The notes under the pieces: generated by a model | What the model was told of the DNA's origin: nothing | The model's database searches: none | What the model saw: only the letters and a program-made list of their open reading frames with translations | Program-made: the position numbers and the translations under genes | Assembly (NCBI RefSeq): GCF_046224405.1 | Contig: NZ_JBJXRK010000002.1 | Location: 62,001 to 126,000, forward strand | Length of the DNA stretch: 64,000 nt | Source: Gudongella sp046224405 | GTDB lineage: Bacteria > Bacillota > Clostridia > Tissierellales > Tissierellaceae | Direction: 5' to 3' | In this document: piece by piece, positions 35,627-44,148 of the stretch | Position numbering within the stretch: the stretch's first letter is position 1 | How the letters are laid out: each line of letters opens with the position of its first letter

Positions 35627-35655
35627 TTGCAATCCAAGGCCATTTAAGGTATAAT
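35627..35655 (+). promoter_or_regulatory. Promoter of ychF
   Basis: TTGCAA (35627-35632), 17-bp spacer, TATAAT (35650-35655). Confidence 0.65.
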
Positions 35656-35708
35656 TCTAACTCGTGGATAGACGATGAAAATAATTTATATATGGAAAGG
35701 AAATCAAA

Positions 35709-36803
35709 ATGAAGCTAGGAATAGTAGGCCTACCTAATGTAGGAAAAAGTACATTGTTCAATGCAATAACCCATGCAGGAGCCGAATCCGCAAATTACCC
35801 CTTCTGTACAATAGAACCAAACGTAGGTGTCGTGGCGGTTCCAGATGAAAGGATCTATAAGCTTGCAGAGATCTACAACTCAAAAAAGATTGTGCCAACA
35901 GCCATAGAGTTCTACGACATTGCAGGACTTGTAGCTGGAGCCAGCAAGGGAGAGGGACTCGGAAACAAGTTTCTGTCACATATCAGAGAGGTTGAGGCTA
36001 TAGTCCATGTTGTAAGGTGCTTCCAGAACGAGGATGTGGTCCACGTCTCCGGCGGGATCGATCCATTGAGAGACATCGAAACAATCAATCTGGAGCTTAT
36101 GCTTTCGGATATGGAGCTTTTGGAAAGACGTCTTGAAAAATCACAGAAGCTGGCCAAGAACGACAAGTCCTTAAGACTTGAGGTTGAGGTGATAAAGAAA
36201 GCCCTTCAGGTCCTTGAAGAGGGAAAATCACTTAGGACTCTTGATCTGACAGATGACGAGGCTGCATTATTAAGATCCTTTAACATGCTGAGCTCAAAGC
36301 CAATCATTTACATTGCGAACATCTCAGAGTCAGATGTGGGTTCAGAGGAAGAAAATCCTTATGTTAATCAGGTGAAGGAATTTGCCGCAACTGAAGGCGC
36401 TGAGGTTGTTGTTGTCAGTGCAGAAATTGAAGAGGAGATTTCTCAGCTTGACGAAGAGGAAAGGAAGGAGTTCCTTGCGGACCTTGGACTTACAGAGTCC
36501 GGACTTGACAAGCTAGTTCAGGCTAGCTACAGACTGCTGGGACTAATAAGCTTCCTGACAGCAGGTGAGCCGGAGTCAAGGGCGTGGACCATAAAGAGAG
36601 GCACTCCAGCTCCTCAGGCAGCCGGCAAGATCCACTCCGACATAGAAAGAGGCTTTATCAGGGCTGAGGTAATCCACTACGATGACCTTATGGCCCATGG
36701 AGGGAGCATGGCATCTGCTAGAGAGAAGGGACTTGTGAGGATTGAGGGCAAGGACTACATCATGAAGGATGGAGACGTTGTCCACTTCAGATTCAACGTT
36801 TAG
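35709..36803 (+). CDS. ychF: Ribosome-binding ATPase/GTPase YchF (OLA1 family)
   Basis: The protein has 364 residues. P-loop GLPNVGKST at 7-15, IEFYDIAGLVAGAS for G3 and IYIANISE in place of NKXD, the change that makes YchF prefer ATP. A C-terminal TGS domain ends with the usual YIMKDGDVVHFRFNV. It binds ribosomes and is linked to redox-stress control. ATG 35709 follows GGAAAGGAAATC. Monocistronic with its own promoter and terminator. Confidence 0.97.
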   Translation: MKLGIVGLPNVGKSTLFNAITHAGAESANYPFCTIEPNVGVVAVPDERIYKLAEIYNSKKIVPTAIEFYDIAGLVAGASKGEGLGNKFLSHIREVEAIVHVVRCFQNEDVVHVSGGIDPLRDIETINLELMLSDMELLERRLEKSQKLAKNDKSLRLEVEVIKKALQVLEEGKSLRTLDLTDDEAALLRSFNMLSSKPIIYIANISESDVGSEEENPYVNQVKEFAATEGAEVVVVSAEIEEEISQLDEEERKEFLADLGLTESGLDKLVQASYRLLGLISFLTAGEPESRAWTIKRGTPAPQAAGKIHSDIERGFIRAEVIHYDDLMAHGGSMASAREKGLVRIEGKDYIMKDGDVVHFRFNV

Positions 36804-36821
36804 ATGTTATTAACTTGGATA

Positions 36822-36860
36822 GACCCCTGTGGTGAAGATCACCACAGGGGTCATTTTTTA
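36822..36860 (+). terminator. Terminator of ychF
   Basis: A perfect 14-bp stem (GACCCCTGTGGTGA and complement), 3-nt loop, then T-rich. Confidence 0.9.
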
Positions 36861-36950
36861 ACTATTTTTCCCCAAGGGGAACTTCATAAAAACATTGAAC
36901 TGATCTCCGTCAACCTGCAAATCGAACTCTCCACCATCCTTTACCTTGCT
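36858..36950 (-). pseudogene. Likely remnant of a sensor-kinase-type protein C-terminus
   Basis: Between two in-frame stops only 30 codons are open. They read like the C-terminal strand pattern of histidine kinases (DGGEFDLQVDGDQFNVFMKF, then PLGKN and stop). No start codon or ribosome site is present and upstream sequence has a TAA in frame, so it looks like a decayed gene end rather than a gene. Confidence 0.35.
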
Positions 36951-37005
36951 TTAAAGTATAAGGGGTAATTCTTACAAAACAGTCCATAGATTTCTTACAA
37001 AATCC

Positions 37006-37926
37006 TTAAGCTCTTACCCGCTTCTTCTTTGGGCCGAAGTAAAGTGTGCCCCAAACACCTGTCACTATCATGATTGCACCTATTACATCCTTAGTTCCGA
37101 AGGGTTCCTTTAGTATGAATACTCCGGCAAGTATTGCAAATACAGTTACAAGATTGCCGAAAATTGCCGATTGTGATACTGGTATCCTTGATATTGTGAA
37201 GTTCAGGAAGAAAAAAGCCACAACTGAAGACAAGAGTCCCAGATATAGTATTGGCCCATAGACCTCCGGATTTGTAAGTGGCTGAAAATATATTGCAAGG
37301 GTTCCCTCAAAGAGGCTTCTCACAAGAAGCGTACCATTGAAGACAATGGCACCGATAGACATCATTGTATATGTGATTTCAACAGGTGTAAACTGACTTG
37401 AGGCTCGTTTTGAGCTTAAGCTGTAAAGCGTTCCTGAAATTACTGACATGGTCAAAAATATAAGCCCAAGGGTGTTTCCCCCAAGACCGCTGGAATCGTT
37501 TAAGACATTGATAACTATAACTCCACCCACAGAAAGGATTATAAACATTATCTGGACAAGCTTCAGCCTTTCTTTCAGAAAAATTCTTGCTCCTATGGCC
37601 GTTGTCACAGGAACAAGGGATACCATCAATCCCGCCTGTGACGAGGTTGTGAGGTTAACTCCCTCCACCTCGAAGAAAAAATAGAGTACAGGCTGGAATA
37701 TGGCAGTCATGATTACCAGCTTCAAATCCTTCCCCTTGAAATCAAGCTTGATCAATTTTAATGCCCTCAAGATCTGCATGGTAATTGCGGCAACCAAAAA
37801 TCTGTAGGCAATAAGCTGCAGGGTACTCATGTAGCCAAGTCCGATCTTGGTAAACATAAAGGACATTCCAAATATCATAGAATATCCCAGGGCGGTCATA
37901 TAGGGTAAAAATCTATTTTCTGTCAT
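37006..37926 (-). CDS. EamA/DMT-family exporter
   Basis: The protein has 306 residues with ten membrane segments in two EamA repeats (GYSMIFGMSFMFTKIGLG; the second with LSSKRASSQF and YLGLLSSVVAFF). The family exports amino acids, nucleosides or other metabolites; the substrate is unknown. The ATG at 37926 follows GAGGAG with nine bases, better than 37956. Stand-alone gene. Confidence 0.88.
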   Translation of the reverse strand: MTENRFLPYMTALGYSMIFGMSFMFTKIGLGYMSTLQLIAYRFLVAAITMQILRALKLIKLDFKGKDLKLVIMTAIFQPVLYFFFEVEGVNLTTSSQAGLMVSLVPVTTAIGARIFLKERLKLVQIMFIILSVGGVIVINVLNDSSGLGGNTLGLIFLTMSVISGTLYSLSSKRASSQFTPVEITYTMMSIGAIVFNGTLLVRSLFEGTLAIYFQPLTNPEVYGPILYLGLLSSVVAFFFLNFTISRIPVSQSAIFGNLVTVFAILAGVFILKEPFGTKDVIGAIMIVTGVWGTLYFGPKKKRVRA

Positions 37927-37978
37927 AACATCACACTCCTCATACAAATATAGCATTTTAGGGAGAAACTGGCAATGG

Positions 37979-38002
37979 AAAAGACCAGCTAAAGCTGGCC
38001 TT
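37979..38002 (-). terminator. Terminator of the ccdA-tlpA unit
   Basis: On the minus strand GGCCAGC, TTTA, GCTGGTC then TTTTCC; the stem overlaps the stop codon of the TlpA-like gene. Confidence 0.65.
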
Positions 38003-38651
38003 GCAGGTCTCTCATCTGTACAATTACATCCTCCATCTGCTCTAGAGTAAGCATTCCTGGCTGATATCCCAACAATATTCCTTCATCGCTTAAAAAATAG
38101 GTTGTAGGCATTCCGCTTACAAGGTAAACCTGTGCAATATGGCCATCATCGTCAAGTACAACGGGGAAATCATACCCTCCCTCATCAAGATAATCCTGTA
38201 CCAGACCTTTCTCCTCCCTAACATTTACTGCAAGTACTACCAGGTCCTCATGGTCATCATGCACCTTCTGAAGGTCAGGCATCTCAATGTCACAATAGGT
38301 GCACCAGGTTGCCCAGAAATTCAGAAACACCATCTTCCCTTCATAATCACTGAGTTTCACTTGGTTCCCATCCATATCAAGAAGTGTAAAGTCTGGAGCC
38401 TTTTCTCCCATTACAATATCCGCATGCTCATGGTCCAGGTATCCGTCATGACCTCCTTCAGGAGCAGCTTGAGTATCATTCTGTTCTGGAACCGCCGATG
38501 GTTCTCCTGTCTGTGAGTCCGTCCCAAAGCCTTGCTCTTCTGTTTGGCTGGCTTGCTGGTCCCCTTCTCCCATGTTGGAAAATACATATACGGCTCCAGC
38601 TCCAATCAATGCAATAGCTACTATCAATATTATCAATTTACTGTTTTTCAT
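37989..38651 (-). CDS. TlpA/ResA-like thioredoxin-fold protein, membrane-anchored
   Basis: The protein has 220 residues. An N-terminal membrane anchor (6-25, LIILIVAIALIGAGAVYVF), then a low-complexity acidic linker rich in Gln, Glu, Gly and Ser (30-70), then a thioredoxin domain (80-215) with the redox pair Cys-Thr-Tyr-Cys in NFWATWCTYCDIEMP and cis-Pro in GMPTTYF. It reduces disulfides outside the membrane with electrons from CcdA, encoded immediately upstream in the same operon. Confidence 0.92.
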   Translation of the reverse strand: MKNSKLIILIVAIALIGAGAVYVFSNMGEGDQQASQTEEQGFGTDSQTGEPSAVPEQNDTQAAPEGGHDGYLDHEHADIVMGEKAPDFTLLDMDGNQVKLSDYEGKMVFLNFWATWCTYCDIEMPDLQKVHDDHEDLVVLAVNVREEKGLVQDYLDEGGYDFPVVLDDDGHIAQVYLVSGMPTTYFLSDEGILLGYQPGMLTLEQMEDVIVQMRDLQGQL

Positions 38652-38664
38652 ATAATTCCTCCCT

Positions 38665-39360
38665 CTAAAGTAGCAGTGAGCTTATGCTCATCATCTTGTC
38701 AAAGAATATTAAAAGTCCAAATATTACAAGTATTATTCCGCTTATATAGGGCATATACTTAAGAAATTTCTCAGCCTTTGCCAGCCAGTTTATAAATACG
38801 TTTATAAACAGGGCAGTCATAAGAAATGGTATTGCCATGCCTACAGAATAGACGAAAAGCAACATCATTCCCTTCGATACAGTAGCGGATGTTCCAGCGA
38901 AGACCAGTATAGAAGCAAGCACCGGACCAAAACAAGGAGTCCAACCTGCTGCAAAGGCCATCCCCATAAGGATTGAGCTGAACCAGCTGGTAACCTTTTT
39001 AGGAGACTTGACCCTCTTTTCCATTCCTAGGATTCTAAGATTCAATACCCCCATCATATTTAATCCAAACAGGATTATTAGAATTCCACTGATCCTGAAG
39101 AAAATTGTCTTGTTCTGTATGAAGACCCTCCCAAGAAAGCTTGCAGATGATCCCATTATCATAAATATGACAGTGAATCCCAATACAAACCCCAGGGTTC
39201 TCATCAAGGCTGTCATTCGAACCTTTGAAATGTCATCCTCCATATCAACCCCTGTGATATACATGATATAGGCCGGAATCATAGGCAAAAGACACGGCGA
39301 AAAAAAGGATAGAAATCCTGCTCCAAATGCTATTGGAAGCGATACGTCTGCATTTATCAT
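38665..39360 (-). CDS. ccdA: CcdA-type thiol-disulfide electron carrier in the membrane
   Basis: The protein has 231 residues and six membrane segments. The two redox cysteines are in FFSPCLLPMIPAY and AGWTPCFGPVLAS. It passes electrons from cytosolic thioredoxin to the TlpA-like protein next door, 13 bp downstream. The start ATG 39360 has GGGAGG upstream. A palindromic site overlapping TATAAT lies upstream at 39405-39421. Confidence 0.93.
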   Translation of the reverse strand: MINADVSLPIAFGAGFLSFFSPCLLPMIPAYIMYITGVDMEDDISKVRMTALMRTLGFVLGFTVIFMIMGSSASFLGRVFIQNKTIFFRISGILIILFGLNMMGVLNLRILGMEKRVKSPKKVTSWFSSILMGMAFAAGWTPCFGPVLASILVFAGTSATVSKGMMLLFVYSVGMAIPFLMTALFINVFINWLAKAEKFLKYMPYISGIILVIFGLLIFFDKMMSISSLLL

Positions 39361-39388
39361 GGCAACCTCCCATTTTGTCGAAAATTAA

Positions 39389-39436
39389 AAACTCTATACC
39401 CATTATACCCGAAAGGGGTATGTAAGTATAGAGTTT
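39389..39436 (-). terminator. Terminator of the MATE gene, overlapping the ccdA promoter region
   Basis: AAACTCTATAC arms at both ends enclose an inner hairpin; after the outer stem the minus strand runs TTTTTAATTTT. The inner part contains TATAAT (39402-39407) and the palindrome ATACCC-N5-GGGTAT (39405-39421), which resembles CsoR-family operators. Confidence 0.65.
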
Positions 39437-39439
39437 CTG

Positions 39440-40837
39440 TCAACTTACTCCATAAATTCTTACGCTTTTCCAATCTCCCCTTTTAAACAGGGTGTATGCC
39501 CAAAGTCCGGAGATTACGTTCGTAGTGCTTATTGCAAGCCAGACACCTGTTGAATCCATCCCAAAAACCAAGCCCAGGATTATGGCCATGGAAACCCTGA
39601 TTACAACCCAGCTGTAGAATGTAATGAAAAACGGTTTCTTTGTATAGCCTGCACCCTGCATTGTCCTGGAAAAAATAATTGCTATTGCATGGAATGGTTC
39701 AGATATGCCGATTATTATCAAAAATGTGGTCCCTATCCTCACAACATCTGGATTTGGAGCATCCAGGAAGAAATTTATGAAGGGGCCTGCAAATATGATG
39801 AACAGTAGAGATATCCCAAACATTATTCCTGCACCGAGAATTGCAGTCGCCCTTCCGCTGGCTTCAGCCCGATCGTACTGCTTTGCTCCAAGGTTCATCC
39901 CTGAAAGGGTTGCAGCGGCTGTTCCCACCGCAAGCCCAGGCATTAAGGCATATTGGTTTAGATTTGTTCCAATAACAAAGGCTGGAATCGCAAATTCAGC
40001 ATCCAGGGTTCTGGCCAGGACCGCAAACATTACAAATGTGGTTGCATTTCTTGAAAGTCCCTGAAGTCCTGCCGGTATACCTATATCAATTATCTGCTTT
40101 GAAGCCTTCCATACTGGCTTGAACATGTCCCTCCATTTGACCTTTACATCAAATTTTCCACTTAAGAGCGCTCCCCAGGCCACCATAACGCTTATTACCC
40201 TTGATAGGGCAGTTCCCATTGCAGCACCGGCAACACCAAATGCTGGCAATCCAAACATGCCGAATATGAAAATGTAGTTTCCGATTACATTTATGATGTT
40301 CATCATTATGTCAATATAAAGGGGAGTTTTTGTGTCACCTGCCCCCTGAAATATGGACCTGGCCATAAAATGAAGCAAAAAGAAAGGTACTGCCAGAAAA
40401 AATATCTGCATATATTCGACTGCATAATTTAGGACCCCGTCAGTTACTCCCAGTATCTTAAGGCTGAACTCATTGGTCAGCAGCCCAACAGGTACAATAA
40501 AGGCTGATAGCAGCAAGGAAAGCATAAATGCCTGTCCGGCAGCGATGCTTGCACCTTCCTGGTCATCCTTTCCCACAAACCTTGCCACCATGGCGGTGGT
40601 TCCTGTGGAGATTGCAATTACCAGTACCATCAGGATCATTATGATATTTCTGCTTGTTCCAACTGCAGAAATGGCATCCACTCCTACGGTACCAACCATC
40701 TTCATATCGATTGTTCCAACTGAAACCTGTAGAAGGGACTGGATAATTACAGGCCATGCCAGATAAATGGAAGTCTTATACAGGTTATCATTGTTCAATA
40801 AGTATTCTCTTTTCTTCTTATATGCTGCACTTGCCAT
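39440..40837 (-). CDS. MATE family efflux transporter
   Basis: The protein has 465 residues with 12 membrane segments in two halves; AWPVIIQSLLQVSVGTIDMKMVG and the repeat GIPAGLQGLSRNATTFVMF are typical of the NorM/DinF type. It exports cationic drugs or toxins using Na+ or H+. The real start is ATG 40837, eight bases after GGAGGAG; the longer 40894 reading lacks support. Confidence 0.92.
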   Translation of the reverse strand: MASAAYKKKREYLLNNDNLYKTSIYLAWPVIIQSLLQVSVGTIDMKMVGTVGVDAISAVGTSRNIIMILMVLVIAISTGTTAMVARFVGKDDQEGASIAAGQAFMLSLLLSAFIVPVGLLTNEFSLKILGVTDGVLNYAVEYMQIFFLAVPFFLLHFMARSIFQGAGDTKTPLYIDIMMNIINVIGNYIFIFGMFGLPAFGVAGAAMGTALSRVISVMVAWGALLSGKFDVKVKWRDMFKPVWKASKQIIDIGIPAGLQGLSRNATTFVMFAVLARTLDAEFAIPAFVIGTNLNQYALMPGLAVGTAAATLSGMNLGAKQYDRAEASGRATAILGAGIMFGISLLFIIFAGPFINFFLDAPNPDVVRIGTTFLIIIGISEPFHAIAIIFSRTMQGAGYTKKPFFITFYSWVVIRVSMAIILGLVFGMDSTGVWLAISTTNVISGLWAYTLFKRGDWKSVRIYGVS

Positions 40838-40968
40838 AATATTCTCCTCCAAAACATTATTATACCACTGGATCCAAAATTTATCTAGACCCACGAAATA
40901 TCTTTATGGTAGAAGAACTCCCATAATAGGTATAAATAGGTTATAATGAACTAAAGGGGGAGGCTGTT

Positions 40969-42009
40969 ATGAGTAGAAAAGACCGATTCGCTTTGTTCTT
41001 ATTTGCCCTCATATTTATAGTACTTATTGGTGTGACTGGCTATACTTTGTTGCTGGACCTTAATTTTATTGACGCTTTGTACATGACCATTATAACCATC
41101 TCAACAGTTGGTTATGCAGAGGTTTCCTCCATGACACCGGAGGCAAAGCTGTTTTCAATATTTCTAATAATTATAAGTCTTGGTTCAGTGGGATATATGT
41201 TTACCAGGATAGTCTCATCATTGATGGAGGGAGACATCCGAAAAGCAATAAGGAGGAGAATGATGGAGCGAAGAATATCTGATTACAATGATCACTACAT
41301 ACTGTGTGGTGCTGGAGAGACAGGATGGCATGCCATGAAAAGGTTTCAGAAGAGCAATGTAAACCTGGTAGTTATTGATAAGGACGAGCAGGTTATAGAG
41401 GAGCTCCATGAAGAAGGCGTCTCTGCAATACTTGGTGATGCAACCATGGACGAAACACTTATAAGAGCTGGCATTGAGAGAGCAAAGGGTTTGATCTGTT
41501 CCCTCTCCAAGGACTCAGACAATGTTTTCACTGTACTTACTGCAAGGGAGCTTAATGAAAAGCTCTACATCGTATCAAGGGCCATTGATAAGAACTCCCA
41601 TGACAAGCTTAAGAGAGCAGGAGCCAACAACACAATCTCCCCAGATGAAATCGGAGGAAGCCGTATGGCTGCACTGATGCTAAGACCTAATGTAATCTCC
41701 TTCCTGGACATAATAACCCATGCCGGAGAGGTTGTGCTTGATCTTGAGGATGTTGTAATATGCGATAGTTCATCAATAATGAATCAAACCCTTAGGGAGG
41801 TTCGAATCCCCGAAAAGACGGGACTGATCGTTCTTGCCATAAAAAAGAACCTTAAAAAGAAACTTCAGTTCAACCCCCATTCTGATGAGATTCTGGAGGT
41901 TGGGGATACAATGATTGTCCTGGGGACCCAGGACCAGATCAAAACACTGAGAAGACTTGCTTGCGACAAGGGAGACAGAATCCATGACAAAAAACACCAG
42001 CTGGATTAA
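40969..42009 (+). CDS. Two-TM potassium channel with RCK (TrkA-N/TrkA-C) domains
   Basis: The protein has 346 residues. TM1 (7-29), a pore loop with selectivity filter TISTVGYAE (about 44-52), TM2 (60-82). RCK_N begins at ILCGAGETGWHAM and contains VVIDKD; RCK_C covers about 255-335 (LREVRIPEKTGLIVLAI). It should be a ligand-gated K+ channel in the membrane, similar to MthK. ATG 40969 follows GGGGGAGG. TATAAT at 40942-40947 is a likely -10. Confidence 0.93.
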   Translation: MSRKDRFALFLFALIFIVLIGVTGYTLLLDLNFIDALYMTIITISTVGYAEVSSMTPEAKLFSIFLIIISLGSVGYMFTRIVSSLMEGDIRKAIRRRMMERRISDYNDHYILCGAGETGWHAMKRFQKSNVNLVVIDKDEQVIEELHEEGVSAILGDATMDETLIRAGIERAKGLICSLSKDSDNVFTVLTARELNEKLYIVSRAIDKNSHDKLKRAGANNTISPDEIGGSRMAALMLRPNVISFLDIITHAGEVVLDLEDVVICDSSSIMNQTLREVRIPEKTGLIVLAIKKNLKKKLQFNPHSDEILEVGDTMIVLGTQDQIKTLRRLACDKGDRIHDKKHQLD

Positions 42010-42024
42010 CCAGCTGGTGTTTTC
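41990..42024. terminator. Bidirectional terminator between K+ channel and encapsulin
   Basis: A 13-bp perfect stem (AAACACCAGCTGG and complement) with 5-nt loop, over the channel stop codon. Confidence 0.85.
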
Positions 42025-42040
42025 ATGTGGATTTTCTAGA

Positions 42041-42826
42041 TCATAGACTGAATTTTACTATCAACGCTGGATCAAGTACTCTGAATGCAAAGGTCTCAGC
42101 AACAAAGAACTTCACCTTCTCCGCATCATGCTCCTGATAGCCGATTGAGAAGTCTCTTCCGATTGTAAGTTCAAGGTCATCATGGTTATAAGGAATCAGG
42201 TATGCTCCTTCCACTACATGACTGAGAATGATTTTACCTTCAATCAGGCTTTCAATTCTTTTCTTCAAAGGATATCCACTATCCTGAGCGATTATCCTCT
42301 TATAGGCATCTTTTCCCACAACAAGTGTGTATGATCCTCCTGCAAAATTTCTTCTAAGTCTTAGCACTCCCTCAGTTATTGACTCCATAAGGGATTTTGC
42401 ATCTTCTCCAAGCTTGATTGCCTTTCCTTCAGCTGCTCCATCAAGTCCTACTATTCCCGCATTTTCCAAGCCATTGTACACAGCATTCTCTTCAAACAGC
42501 GCAATTTTTTCCAGGGCATCCTCCAATGGGCCATAATCAACATCCTTGGCTCCTCTTGAAACATTGTCAAGCTCCCATCTGTCCATCTCAAACTCGATTC
42601 TTGATTCAGTCAATGGAAGTACCTTGTAGTTTGCGTAGCAAACATCTCCATCCTCTTCGGTTTCCCCAAGTCTTCCCTCAGAAATGACATTGAACGAAAG
42701 ACCCTTGGGTCCGTTTACCTTTACTACCTTCCTGGCTGACAGATATGACTTTAAGACCTCAGCGGCCCTTTCGTCTATTTCTCCCCAGGCTTCACTTGAA
42801 ATTGGTGCCAGTTCTCTGTATAGCAT
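42041..42826 (-). CDS. Encapsulin nanocompartment shell protein (family 1)
   Basis: The protein has 261 residues. The N-terminus (LYRELAPISSEAWGEIDERA) is the hallmark of the linocin-M18/encapsulin family, with the HK97-like shell pattern: an E-loop near 70-100, and FVAETFAFRVLDPALIVKF at the C-terminus. Such shells self-assemble into a 60- to 240-subunit compartment. It lies 13 bp after its cargo gene in one operon, and GGAGGG precedes ATG 42826. The pair should make an iron-storage compartment. Confidence 0.96.
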   Translation of the reverse strand: MLYRELAPISSEAWGEIDERAAEVLKSYLSARKVVKVNGPKGLSFNVISEGRLGETEEDGDVCYANYKVLPLTESRIEFEMDRWELDNVSRGAKDVDYGPLEDALEKIALFEENAVYNGLENAGIVGLDGAAEGKAIKLGEDAKSLMESITEGVLRLRRNFAGGSYTLVVGKDAYKRIIAQDSGYPLKKRIESLIEGKIILSHVVEGAYLIPYNHDDLELTIGRDFSIGYQEHDAEKVKFFVAETFAFRVLDPALIVKFSL

Positions 42827-42839
42827 ATATGCTTCCCTC

Positions 42840-43184
42840 CTATTTTAGATCTCCAATGTTCAGTCCTTTATCACCAGAGAATTCTTCCTCTTCCCCGCCT
42901 TCTTCAAGGTGAGCGATGTCTCCTTCGGTGAATAAGTAAGTCTTCATCTCCTCATCCCAGGCTCCCATGTTTCTTCTTAGCCATTCCAATGTCATTACCG
43001 CGTGCTCGATCTCCTCATCTCTGTTGTGGGCAAGGATTTCCTTAAGTCCAGGATCAGTTGCGGCAGCAACTCTCTGGTTATACCAGTCAACAGCCTCTAT
43101 TTCCTCCTTAAGGCTTACCAGTGCCCTTGTAATATCCATTGTCTTGTCATCTAGTCTTTCAACAGGTTCATGATATTGTGTCAT
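42840..43184 (-). CDS. Encapsulated ferritin-like cargo protein
   Basis: The protein has 114 residues. A short ferritin-like helix pair has the metal ligands Glu in SLKEEIEAVDWYNQR and Glu/His in NRDEEIEHAVMTLEW, as in EncFtn. The acidic linker (EEGGEEEEF) ends in SGDKGLNIGDLK, a typical encapsulin targeting peptide (compare LNIGSLK). Inside the shell it oxidises Fe(II). ATG 43184 follows GGAGG; first gene of the operon. Confidence 0.95.
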   Translation of the reverse strand: MTQYHEPVERLDDKTMDITRALVSLKEEIEAVDWYNQRVAAATDPGLKEILAHNRDEEIEHAVMTLEWLRRNMGAWDEEMKTYLFTEGDIAHLEEGGEEEEFSGDKGLNIGDLK

Positions 43185-43403
43185 CCCTATTCCTCCTTGT
43201 ATTTATTCTCTAATAAGGACTTTACCCTAATTTACCAAATAATAAACACTCATATCCTATAGCTTATATATTCCAATAATCGGGACCTGCTTAAATACTG
43301 ATAATTTAGCGATTACTTTTTCTGTTTTACGCAAAATAGCCATTTACTTCGCAGAGAATTTATGTTTTTTTTGAAGAGCCCATATCTACACATTTTAAGA
43401 GAC
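43185..43403. other. Gene-free AT-rich stretch upstream of the encapsulin operon
   Basis: No credible ORF. It contains the short palindrome TTATTCTCTAATAA (43203-43216) between the presumed promoter and the ribosome site, which could be an operator; no clean -35/-10 pair is seen. Confidence 0.3.
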
Positions 43404-43430
43404 AAAAAAAGAAGCCTTTAACAAAGCTTC
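43404..43430 (-). terminator. Terminator of the small-protein island
   Basis: On the minus strand GAAGC, short loop with TTT/AAA pairs, GGCTTC, then seven T residues. It marks the end of a minus-strand transcript that begins above 44.5 kb. Confidence 0.85.
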
Positions 43431-43506
43431 AATTTTTATAGATTCCCGAGACAGTGTTCCTGTCAGAAACGGTTTTCCTGTCCTTCCTTCTTGTCTGCGC
43501 AACAAG

Positions 43507-43680
43507 TTATTGATGCTTCCTGGCATCTTCAGCTGTTATCTCAGACTGAACTTGATAGATAGTAATAGTTTTAGGTAATAAGTTTTCATTATATTCAATG
43601 TCATAGAGGTTAACCATTAGAAAATTATCTTTTTGATGGGACAAGATGCTACATTCTTTAATCTTGTCCCCAATCAACAT
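43507..43680 (-). CDS. Small orphan protein, 57 residues (tentative)
   Basis: Hand translation gives 57 residues (MLIGDKIKEC at the start, DARKHQ at the end), no membrane segment. It starts 8 bp after the previous stop, so it could be translated by coupling, but no clear ribosome site is seen. A 10-bp inverted repeat (43638-43647 with 43661-43670) lies just after the start codon and might be a control hairpin. Codon use looks coding-like. Confidence 0.45.
   Translation of the reverse strand: MLIGDKIKECSILSHQKDNFLMVNLYDIEYNENLLPKTITIYQVQSEITAEDARKHQ
43638..43670 (-). repeat. Inverted repeat at the start of the 57-residue ORF
   Basis: GGGACAAGAT and ATCTTGTCCC are separated by 13 bp. There is no T-run, so it is not an obvious terminator. 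Confidence 0.5.
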
Positions 43681-43688
43681 TTAAATTC

Positions 43689-43838
43689 TTAATCATCTTT
43701 ATTCTGATTTCTTAATGATGCATTATAGGCAATTAGTTTCTTTGCCATGAAGTACAAGCCAATCATTATAGCTCCTATTATTACTATTACTACAGCTATT
43801 AACCCTATTAGCGTTATAGATGGTAGGTATTCTATCAT
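43689..43838 (-). CDS. Small membrane protein, 49 residues
   Basis: Hand translation gives 49 residues: a short start, one strong TM (10-31, LIGLIAVVIVIIGAIMIGLYF) and a polar tail ending RNQNKDD. AAGGAGGGATAAT precedes the ATG at ideal distance, so it is very likely expressed. Unknown function. Confidence 0.7.
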   Translation of the reverse strand: MIEYLPSITLIGLIAVVIVIIGAIMIGLYFMAKKLIAYNASLRNQNKDD

Positions 43839-43909
43839 ATTATCCCTCCTTATGATTTTCTCATAATTTAAGTTCCTCTATACAATAAAGAATCTCCAAA
43901 AACCAAATT

Positions 43910-44089
43910 TTATTTATTCTTATACTTCCTACTATTAAAAATTCCAACGGCAATTAACAGAACAATGAACATTACATTCAATATCTGACCATAATGATTA
44001 TTTATCCAATCGATATAAAAAGATAAAGCAAAAATAGCAACTGTAATAATAATTGAAATCAATATAAATACATTCCCATTCTTCGACAT
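43910..44089 (-). CDS. Small membrane protein with two TM segments, 59 residues
   Basis: Hand translation gives 59 residues; TM1 about 6-24 (NVFILISIIITVAIFALSF), TM2 about 38-52 (NVMFIVLLIAVGIF), basic tail. AAGGAGTTG lies upstream of ATG 44089. Together with its neighbours it forms a run of small membrane proteins in AT-rich DNA. Confidence 0.65.
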   Translation of the reverse strand: MSKNGNVFILISIIITVAIFALSFYIDWINNHYGQILNVMFIVLLIAVGIFNSRKYKNK

Positions 44090-44148
44090 TTTTTCAACTC
44101 CTTATTTTTCAATACTTTCTTTCGATATTAATCAAACACTATAAACAT

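Noticed and set aside
43638..43670. Terminator of the 49-residue gene
   Set aside because: A perfect stem but no T-run on the minus strand, and a much better terminator exists at 43404-43430.
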